A DNA stretch of 13,179 bases from SZUA-146 sp963922815 (GTDB taxonomy: Bacteria; Pseudomonadota; Gammaproteobacteria; Steroidobacterales; SZUA-146). Below are positions 7,446-13,179 of this stretch, in pieces. The stretch is taken from the NCBI GenBank assembly GCA_963922815.1, contig CAWUKD010000098.1, positions 1 through 13,179 on the forward strand, given 5' to 3'. Both the position numbers and the translations under genes were made by a program. The notes under the pieces were generated by a model that was given only the letters and a program-made list of their open reading frames with translations, ran no database searches and was not told where the DNA came from. The stretch's first letter is position 1. Each line of letters begins with the position of its first letter.

Positions 7446-8405
7446 TTATCGACTCAATCGGGATCCGGACGGGTGGTTTGAACCGTGAACCTGGGAGTGG
7501 CAATTCATACAGCTGTTACCGAGCAGTAAGGCCGACGGCAAAGCGCTACCTTCCGGTAACCCTTCAACGCCAAGTGCTACGCTGGGGTGACCGTCCTGCG
7601 AATGACAGCTCTGGCACAATAATGGCGCGCGCCTCGTCAGCATGCCTGGCTGACTCGATCCATGCGCCGCGTGGCAGCTCATGCAGTCCTCTGTGGCCGG
7701 CGCGTGTTCCCACAGGAACGGCCCGCGTTTTTCTGCGTGGCACGAGTAGCATGTGGTATTAATATTGGATTCGACCAGATCACCGGCGGCCGTGCCGCCG
7801 TGCGCGTTGTGACAGCTCGCGCAGTCCATAGTGCCTTCATGCAACGGGTGCGAGAACGGTTTGCGAGACTCCGTTCGTTGCTCGGCGTGGCATGAAAAGC
7901 AGGTCTCATTCTGGGTTAGCGGGTGGCTCATCGGGTCTTTCGGCGTGTGCACGGTGTGACAGCTCGCACAGCTGACCTCGCCAGCGTCGTGTGAGCCGCC
8001 GTGCCAGGCAACACCCGTATCGGCTTCGTGACAGCTCAGGCACAAACGATTCTGATCCTCGACCGGAGTAGGGTCCGCTTCCAGAAAAGACAGCATGGCC
8101 GACCGTTCCTGCCCGCGCCGTACACGACCTGAATGGTCGCCGCCGGGCCCATGACAGGCCTCACACTGAAGCTGGCCCTGCCCGAACGGTGAGCGCTCGT
8201 TGCCCGGAGCGCTGTGCACCGTGCGAAATACAGCGAGTACCGTTTGATCGTCGTCGTGACAGCTCAGGCAGGTATCGGCACCTTTTCGACTGTAGGACGG
8301 AGCCGCTTCGGAATCGTCGTCGCCGGTGTTCTCAGCCGTGCCGTTGACCGTCAGAAAAGCGGCGATGCAAATGCAGCCAAGTGCGGTGAGCTTTGAGTGC
8401 TTCAT
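7446..8405 (-). CDS. mtrA: Periplasmic decaheme c-type cytochrome, MtrA/DmsE family
   Basis: A 319-residue protein with ten CxxCH sites, beginning at residues 46, 81, 122, 146, 169, 195, 219, 241, 264 and 299, and a signal peptide at about 1-24 (MKHSKLTALGC..., NGTAE). Length, heme number and the regular 20-40 residue spacing with distal His residues fit the MtrA/PioA/DmsE family. These proteins thread the MtrB barrel as a heme wire between periplasm and cell surface. It lies 77 bases downstream of mtrC and one base from mtrB, the standard mtrCAB order. A GGAG is present upstream but rather far (13 bases) from the ATG, so translation may be weak or structure-dependent, given the hairpin just upstream. 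All ten sites are intact. Confidence 0.95.
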   Translation of the reverse strand: MKHSKLTALGCICIAAFLTVNGTAENTGDDDSEAAPSYSRKGADTCLSCHDDDQTVLAVFRTVHSAPGNERSPFGQGQLQCEACHGPGGDHSGRVRRGQERSAMLSFLEADPTPVEDQNRLCLSCHEADTGVAWHGGSHDAGEVSCASCHTVHTPKDPMSHPLTQNETCFSCHAEQRTESRKPFSHPLHEGTMDCASCHNAHGGTAAGDLVESNINTTCYSCHAEKRGPFLWEHAPATEDCMSCHAAHGSSQPGMLTRRAPLLCQSCHSQDGHPSVALGVEGLPEGSALPSALLLGNSCMNCHSQVHGSNHPSGSRLSR

Positions 8406-8451
8406 TGAAAAGACAGAGCTCCGTATGCGTTTCGCAGTAGTGGTCAGAATT

Positions 8452-8475
8452 GAGGCACCGCACAGGCGGTGCCTC
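8452..8475 (-). terminator. Perfect hairpin in the mtrC-mtrA gap (attenuator or RNA stabiliser)
   Basis: GAGGCACCGC (8452-8461), loop ACAG, then GCGGTGCCTC (8466-8475): a perfect 10-bp GC-rich stem. On the transcribed minus strand it starts seven bases after the mtrC stop. It is followed by AATTCTGACC and not by a U-run, so full rho-independent termination is doubtful. Partial termination or protection of the mtrC 3' end is more likely, allowing mtrC to be made in excess of mtrAB. Confidence 0.75.
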
Positions 8476-8482
8476 GTATCAC

Positions 8483-10717
8483 TTAGTTGAACGGGAAGTT
8501 GCCAACTCCATGCGCTTCTTTGACGTCCGAGGACCGTCCTTCACCGTGACACAGCTGGCAGGACTCTACGCCGGACGATATCAGCGCGCCGTCTGCCGTC
8601 TTGGTGGCTTCGAAGTCGCCGCCATTCTGCGTCATGTGGACTTTGGCCAGCTCACTGTTGTGGCACGAGCTGCAGACCGACGAGTTCGGTGACACCGCGA
8701 GATCGTCAGTAAAGATCGTCGGGTCGTTGGCATCGATCGTGGTCCCCAAAACAGCAGAAGGATCCACCGGATAATACGTGTCGGCTTTATGACAGCCCTC
8801 GCAGTTCTGCAGCTTGCCCGGGTAATGGAAGTCGAGGCTGACCGGACGGTTGCCAAATCCGCACACGTCGTAGGGTGTACCGATGGCTCCGCTGGCATGA
8901 AGGGCATGCACCATGAATTTGAAATCAACGGACACGTCATCGGTGCCGAACGCGGTAGCACAGTCGCCCGCACGTCGGTTGATGTCTGTCACGTTGCCGT
9001 TGTGGCAGGTTGCACACACTTCCGGGCTGTCCGTGCGGTTGTTGCCGTGCATGGACAGCTGGTTATGACACTGGTCACATTTTTCGATGTCGACCACTTC
9101 GCGTCGTGCTACAGGCTCCATGTCCGTGACCGCCGCGTAAGCGATCGCGTTAGTCACCGCTATGCGCGCGGTTGAGCCGTCGATTTCAACCGCCGGGTGC
9201 CCTTCAAGCGTCGCGGCCAATGTGCCGGTAACACCCGCCGGAATGGCGACCGGCGACGTGACGGTAAAGGTGCCGTCACCATTGTCGACTGACGAACCAC
9301 CGCACGCACTGAGTGGATTCATTGATACCGGCAGGCCGGGAGAGCTCTGACTACCGACGTTGGCATAGTCTCGTGTATCCCATGCCAGGCCGACCGCCAG
9401 ACGACTGGCGCCGAACGCGCAGGTTGTAAATGCTTCATCAGCGTGAAGATCGTAAGCCGCGTCGCCGTTGGTCGGGTCGGTTACTGAGATTGTTACGCTC
9501 GGCGTATCACCAGGCAACGTGTCGGTGACCGACACGATGTTAAATTTGAACGCTTCCCCGGCCAGCATCTCAGGGATTTCGTGAGCGCGTGCGGTCTGTA
9601 CCTCTCCGCCATTGACCGTGGCTGTCGGGCCGTGACAGTCGAGACACTGGGTATCGTCGGTGAAGACCAGTCCACCTGGATGACCATCGGTTGCCGAGGC
9701 GAAATCGATGTCATCGTGACACGAGCCGCAGGATTCGCGGTTGGCGACCGTGCGCCAGTTACTGGCCTGAGGTGTATTGGTATCGGACTCTTCATGGCAG
9801 GTTGTACAGTTGCGCACGTCCTGCGGAAAAACAACGCCCGAATAGTCGTGCGGTGTGCCGCCAAAACCAAAGATGGTGTAGCCGGTTTCAAGGTTTACAC
9901 CGTAGTGAATCTTGTGGACCATAACCTTCATGTCAACGGTATTTCCGGAGTCCTCGTCACGCGAATACGGGTTATGGCACTGGACGCAATACTCAATGTC
10001 GAAGCGCGCCTCTCCATGAAACTCCAGGTTGTCGTGACACGCGTTGCAGGTATCGTTGTCAACGATGAGGCGCGTAAAGAGCGGCGCACCGCCGCCTGGC
10101 ACAAAGTCGTATGGCGCGTTGTTTGCCGGAACGTTCTCCGGCAAGAAGCCGCCACTGTTGGTACGGATCTCAATTCCGAGTCGATGCGTTTTCGACGCGT
10201 CGTACGTGGGTGCGGCGGCGTAGTCCGTCAGGTTGTTTGCAAACGTATATTGATAGGTGCCGTCGCCGTTATCGACGTAGGTGCCGGCTGTGGCCGTTTC
10301 GGTCGTTGCCTGAGCGTTTGGAACACCATTGCTACTGCGGCTGACATACGATTGCCATTCACTTGACCCGCCCGCCGTACCAGGACTCAGTTGCGCAAGC
10401 ACGAAGCGAATATTGGCAGCCGGCAAGTCCTTTAATCCCTGACCCAGTTCGTTTGTTAGTGTCAGTTCAACAATGGGCGCACCGCCGCCCGCTGGTATCG
10501 TTACGTCGTTAATGGAAACGTTGATTCGTTCGGCACTGCTGACGGGTAGGCCGCTTGTAATGCCCGAGGGTCCGGGCGGTCCTGCCGGTCCGGTTGCGCC
10601 AGCGGTGCCGGGAGCGCCGGGCGGTCCGGCAGCACCATCATCTCCGGAGCACGCGGTCAGAGACAATGCGAAAAAAACGGTAATGAGAAAAGTACAACGC
10701 AGCGTTAACTTTTCCAT
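8483..10717 (-). CDS. mtrC: OmcA/MtrC-family decaheme surface lipoprotein cytochrome
   Basis: A 744-residue lipoprotein: signal MEKLTLRC... ending LTAC (Cys23), then nine collagen-like Gly-X-Y triplets (25-52). It has ten CxxCH sites in two pentaheme groups, starting at 224, 244, 304, 330, 358 and at 547, 568, 639, 682, 720, separated by beta-rich segments. This is the OmcA/MtrC plan, in which the cytochrome sits on the outer surface on top of MtrAB and reduces metals, minerals, flavins or electrodes. MVHKIHYG after heme 2 and MVHALHASG after heme 7 show the two halves are homologous. I chose ATG 10717 because AGGGGG lies five bases upstream; an ATG 42 bases earlier would spoil the signal peptide. 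Four non-heme cysteines (433, 472, 586, 619) could form disulfides. It is first in the mtrCAB operon. Confidence 0.95.
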   Translation of the reverse strand: MEKLTLRCTFLITVFFALSLTACSGDDGAAGPPGAPGTAGATGPAGPPGPSGITSGLPVSSAERINVSINDVTIPAGGGAPIVELTLTNELGQGLKDLPAANIRFVLAQLSPGTAGGSSEWQSYVSRSSNGVPNAQATTETATAGTYVDNGDGTYQYTFANNLTDYAAAPTYDASKTHRLGIEIRTNSGGFLPENVPANNAPYDFVPGGGAPLFTRLIVDNDTCNACHDNLEFHGEARFDIEYCVQCHNPYSRDEDSGNTVDMKVMVHKIHYGVNLETGYTIFGFGGTPHDYSGVVFPQDVRNCTTCHEESDTNTPQASNWRTVANRESCGSCHDDIDFASATDGHPGGLVFTDDTQCLDCHGPTATVNGGEVQTARAHEIPEMLAGEAFKFNIVSVTDTLPGDTPSVTISVTDPTNGDAAYDLHADEAFTTCAFGASRLAVGLAWDTRDYANVGSQSSPGLPVSMNPLSACGGSSVDNGDGTFTVTSPVAIPAGVTGTLAATLEGHPAVEIDGSTARIAVTNAIAYAAVTDMEPVARREVVDIEKCDQCHNQLSMHGNNRTDSPEVCATCHNGNVTDINRRAGDCATAFGTDDVSVDFKFMVHALHASGAIGTPYDVCGFGNRPVSLDFHYPGKLQNCEGCHKADTYYPVDPSAVLGTTIDANDPTIFTDDLAVSPNSSVCSSCHNSELAKVHMTQNGGDFEATKTADGALISSGVESCQLCHGEGRSSDVKEAHGVGNFPFN

Positions 10718-10891
10718 GGAAGCCCCCTGTAGTTTTGTGTGCGAAACAATCGCTTTCATCCACTAACTAGCATCGTGCTCGTAGCGCTGTAATGTCAACA
10801 CGTTGGCGGCTATTACTTAGCTTCGTAATGGACTTCACGTAGTGACATGCGGGACGTGAGGCGGTAGTACTCGACAAAAATCACACGTGTA

Positions 10892-10913
10892 ATTGAGTAT
10901 CAATCGCAATTGA
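10892..10913. promoter_or_regulatory. Triple alternating ATTGA/TCAAT half-site array
   Basis: ATTGA, TCAAT and ATTGA occur in succession with spacers of three and four bases, giving two overlapping perfect inverted repeats. The half-sites recall TTGA/TCAA of FNR-type boxes, but the spacing is wrong for FNR (TTGAT-N4-ATCAA). It probably binds a dimeric regulator. Confidence 0.45.
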
Positions 10914-10946
10914 AAGAGTGCGAGTCAAGTGCGTAGCGAATTTGTA

Positions 10947-10964
10947 CCAGTGTGTTTACACTGG
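10947..10964. promoter_or_regulatory. 7+7 inverted repeat upstream of frdC
   Basis: CCAGTGT (10947-10953), GTTT, ACACTGG (10958-10964): a perfect inverted repeat 71 bases before the frdC ATG. It may be an operator or a leader hairpin. No T-run follows, so it is not a terminator. Confidence 0.45.
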
Positions 10965-11034
10965 ATTCAGTATTTGATTTCATGCGAAGCAAATTTCATT
11001 AACACAAACACCCAACGTCGGATAAGAACAGCTG

Positions 11035-11787
11035 ATGCACACAACTAAAACGACCGATGGCGCTGGCAACCAAACGCATGCATGGCTTTTTGAGTTGATC
11101 AGCAGCGGCAGCGGCCTGGTGCTCGCTGTGTTTATGTGGGGTCACATGTTTCTGGTGGGCACTATTTTGTTTGGCGAGCGTGGCTTCGACTGGCTGGCGA
11201 GCACGCTCGAAGAGTTCTACATCGCTCAGCCTACCGTTGTCGTTATTTTTGCACTGTTCCTGATTCATGCGCTGTTCGCGGCACGCAAGATTCCCCGGCA
11301 GCTGCGTGAACGTCGCGCCATGAAGGCGATGGCCGACAATTTGCGTTCGGTCGGCAAGCGGCGCAGCAATAGCGATGACGCTACTGGCATGACGCGGCCT
11401 CACCTGGAGTCATGGCTCTGGATCTGGCAGGTGCGCACGGGCATGGTGATGCTGGTGTTAGGGCTTGCTCACCTGGTGCTGATTGCGATCGATGTGTTTA
11501 CGCCGTGGTTCGGTCAGATAACCGGCATCGAAGCTGCGACGTCAACAGCGCGAGTCAGGGACGGTCTGATTATTCCCTACGCCGTGCTGCTTCTGTGCGT
11601 TGAGTTTCATGCCGGTGTCGGGCTTTACCGGCTGGCCGTCAAGTGGGGACTCGGAGCCAGGCTGTCGCGTACGACGCTGTGGCGTATCGAGAAAATCATT
11701 TTTTGGGTGTTTCTTATTCTTGGCTCACTGATCCTTCTGGTGCTCGCTGGATTTGTGCCGGCCCCGTTTAAATTCGTACTGGAGTGA
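11035..11787 (+). CDS. frdC: Fumarate reductase (quinol) diheme cytochrome b subunit, Wolinella type
   Basis: A 250-residue membrane protein with five predicted helices, the plan of Wolinella succinogenes FrdC. The four heme b ligands are recognisable: His37 (MWGHMF), His78 (FLIHALFAARK), His146 (GLAHL) and His192 (EFHAGVGLYRLAVKWG, very close to the Wolinella segment). Glu190 lies where Wolinella has Glu180 of the compensating E-pathway, and Glu59 aligns with Glu66, needed for menaquinol oxidation there. FrdC anchors FrdAB and oxidises menaquinol to reduce fumarate; the reverse direction is possible. The start ATG 11035 has only a weak GGATAAG upstream. frdA begins one base after the stop. 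A succinate dehydrogenase cytochrome of the same family remains possible, since sequence alone does not fix direction. Confidence 0.92.
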   Translation: MHTTKTTDGAGNQTHAWLFELISSGSGLVLAVFMWGHMFLVGTILFGERGFDWLASTLEEFYIAQPTVVVIFALFLIHALFAARKIPRQLRERRAMKAMADNLRSVGKRRSNSDDATGMTRPHLESWLWIWQVRTGMVMLVLGLAHLVLIAIDVFTPWFGQITGIEAATSTARVRDGLIIPYAVLLLCVEFHAGVGLYRLAVKWGLGARLSRTTLWRIEKIIFWVFLILGSLILLVLAGFVPAPFKFVLE

Positions 11788-11788
11788 C

Positions 11789-13179
11789 ATGGAAGAGAGT
11801 CTGACCACTGACGTGCTCGTTATTGGCGGTGGCCTCGCCGGCGAACGCTGCGCAATCGAGGCGGCGAGCGCTGGCCATAGCGTCATCATCGCATCGCTGA
11901 TTCCGCCGCGCCGGAGTCACAGCTGTGCGGCGCAGGGTGGCATGCAGGCCGCACTTGGCAACTGCGTAATGGGCGAAGGCGACAATCCGGACGTCCATTT
12001 TCTGGACACCGTACGAGGCTCCGACTGGGGCGCCGACCAGGAAGTTGTGCGCATGTTTGTTGATCAGGCGCCGGCAGCCGTGCGGGAGCTGGCGCATTTT
12101 GGCGTGCCCTGGACCCGTGTTACGGCTGGCCGGCAGACGCATCACATTAAAGGCAGGCGAGTCGAGCTTACCGAGTCGGAGGACAACGCGGGTTTGCTCA
12201 TGCAACGCGACTTCGGGGGTACGGCCAAATGGCGCACATGCTATGCCGCCGCGGGCACAGGCCACGCTGCTCTTTACGCGATTGACGGACAGGTTGTTCG
12301 CCTGGGTATCAACGTTAGAGATCGTATTGAAGCACTGAGCCTGATTCACGACGGTGAGCGCTGCCACGGTGCCGTTGTTCGGTGTTTGCGTACCGGCAAA
12401 CTCGGCTCCATTATAGCCAAAGCGACGGTGATCGCGACGGGCGGGCACGGCCGGATCTACGGTAAGTACACAACTAACGCCACTGTCAATGAAGGCACGG
12501 GTACCGCAATTGCGCTGGCGACCGGGGTTGTACCGCTTGGCAACATGGAAGCCGTTCAGTTTCATCCAACCGGATTGTGGCCCAGCGGAATTCTCGTGAC
12601 GGAGGGCTGCCGGGGAGACGGTGGCTACCTGCTTGATCGCGACATGAACCGGTTCATGGTGAATCTTGAACCGGACAAGCAGGAGCTTGCCAGTCGGGAC
12701 GTCGTGAGTCGCCACATGATGGCGCAAATTCGGGATGGACGCGGCGTCGACGGACCTTTTGGCACGCATTTGTGGCTGGACATTCGTCATCTCGGACGAG
12801 AACACGTGCACACAAAGCTGCGCGAGGTGTACGACATCTGCAAGGATTTTCTTGGTCTCGATCCTGCTGAAGACCTGATTCCGGTACGGCCAACGCAGCA
12901 TTACTCAATGGGCGGTGTGCGGGTCAATAAAGATGGCCAGGCCTATGGAATGAAGGGTTTGTTTGCCGTTGGCGAGGCCGCGTGCTGGGACATGCACGGA
13001 TTCAATCGCCTGGGTGGCAATAGCCTGTCTGAAACTATTGTCGCTGGTCGTATTGTCGGCATTCGGGTAGCTGAGTATGCGAGCCACCAGGCCGATAGCG
13101 TCGAATCGTCTCTGGTGTCAGGCTTTCTGCATGAACAGCAGGCCCGCATTGATCGCTGGCTGGCGCGCGACGGCGACGG
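11789..13179 (+). CDS. frdA: Fumarate reductase flavoprotein subunit, 3' truncated by window end
   Basis: The first 463 codons of the FAD subunit that reduces fumarate to succinate. Seen in order: dinucleotide fold GGGLAG (13-18); RRSHSCAAQGG (41-51) with His44 as the expected covalent FAD site; WRTCY (148-152); the substrate-site His259 (QFHPTG), Arg303 (SRDVVSR) and His371 (QHYSMGG); and GEAACWDMHGFNRLGGNS (395-412). Segment by segment it reads much more like Wolinella FrdA than E. coli FrdA. GGAG at 11781-11784 precedes ATG 11789, one base after frdC, so the two are co-translated. There is no Tat leader, so FrdA faces the cytoplasm. Cys46, two residues after the FAD histidine, replaces Ala in the Wolinella protein as I recall it. 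frdB should follow outside the window. Confidence 0.95.
   Translation, partial: MEESLTTDVLVIGGGLAGERCAIEAASAGHSVIIASLIPPRRSHSCAAQGGMQAALGNCVMGEGDNPDVHFLDTVRGSDWGADQEVVRMFVDQAPAAVRELAHFGVPWTRVTAGRQTHHIKGRRVELTESEDNAGLLMQRDFGGTAKWRTCYAAAGTGHAALYAIDGQVVRLGINVRDRIEALSLIHDGERCHGAVVRCLRTGKLGSIIAKATVIATGGHGRIYGKYTTNATVNEGTGTAIALATGVVPLGNMEAVQFHPTGLWPSGILVTEGCRGDGGYLLDRDMNRFMVNLEPDKQELASRDVVSRHMMAQIRDGRGVDGPFGTHLWLDIRHLGREHVHTKLREVYDICKDFLGLDPAEDLIPVRPTQHYSMGGVRVNKDGQAYGMKGLFAVGEAACWDMHGFNRLGGNSLSETIVAGRIVGIRVAEYASHQADSVESSLVSGFLHEQQARIDRWLARDGD

Larger units (their letters stand above)
10718..11034. promoter_or_regulatory. Divergent mtrC-frdC control region
   Basis: These 317 bases hold no credible gene and must carry promoters for both mtrC (minus) and frdC (plus). 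For mtrC, a perfect TTGACA reads on the minus strand at 10798-10793, with a poor GATGCT at 10774-10769 (18-base spacer). Symmetric elements are crowded in the middle: ACACGTGT (10883-10890), ATTGA-GTA-TCAAT (10892-10904) overlapping TCAAT-CGCA-ATTGA (10900-10913), and CCAGTGT-GTTT-ACACTGG (10947-10964). They suggest shared regulation of the two operons, by factors I cannot name. Confidence 0.6.

Noticed and set aside
9581..10366. A 261-codon open frame on the plus strand
   Set aside because: It lies antisense within mtrC and shows only compositional shadow of the heme-protein codons.
10569..10650. A DNA tandem repeat array in the start of mtrC
   Set aside because: The repetition comes from collagen-like Gly-X-Y codons and not from exact repeated DNA units.
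10892..10904. FNR box
   Set aside because: The half-sites TTGA and TCAA are present, but only three bases separate them; the FNR consensus needs TTGAT-N4-ATCAA.
11768..12901. A 377-codon open frame on the minus strand
   Set aside because: It is antisense to frdA, whose plus-strand product has all expected motifs. The minus-strand translation is rich in Arg, His and Val with no recognisable domain.

Overview
The window reads as a piece of a gammaproteobacterial chromosome, probably from a marine or sediment organism. It has moderately high GC and tightly packed genes. A Na+-translocating NADH:quinone reductase (NQR) maturation module of the marine type lies beside an Mtr-type extracellular electron transfer operon and a menaquinol-type fumarate reductase. 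The taxon is inferred from gene content only. No rRNA, tRNA, CRISPR array, insertion sequence or integrase was seen.

Layout. (A) 1-2164, plus strand: the 3' end of nqrF, then apbE (FMN transferase), nqrM (NQR maturation) and a small CBS-pair protein; the last three are coupled by short overlaps. (B) 2319-3278, minus strand: a MenA-type prenyltransferase, implying menaquinone synthesis. (C) 3490-5209, plus strand: a diheme c-type cytochrome resembling the cytochrome subunit of flavocytochrome c sulfide dehydrogenase, a NapC/NirT/CymA-type tetraheme quinol dehydrogenase, and a SnoaL-like protein of unknown role. (D) 5279-10717, minus strand, transcribed in the order mtrC-mtrA-mtrB: an OmcA/MtrC-family decaheme surface lipoprotein, an MtrA/DmsE-family periplasmic decaheme cytochrome and an MtrB/PioB-family outer-membrane barrel. 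(E) 11035-13179, plus strand, divergent from D: frdC (diheme cytochrome b) and the first 463 codons of frdA, closely resembling the Wolinella-type quinol:fumarate reductase in gene order and key residues. frdB is expected just beyond the right edge.

How the genes may work together (inference). NADH electrons enter the quinone pool through NQR. MenA supplies low-potential menaquinone. The NapC/CymA-like protein takes electrons from menaquinol to periplasmic cytochromes, possibly the diheme protein, and on to the MtrCAB conduit and an extracellular acceptor. Fumarate reductase is an alternative sink for the same pool. The window therefore looks like an anaerobic respiration island built around menaquinol. 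The individual families are known; the combination, the Wolinella-like reductase facing an mtrCAB operon, and the regulatory structures between the genes are the most notable points.
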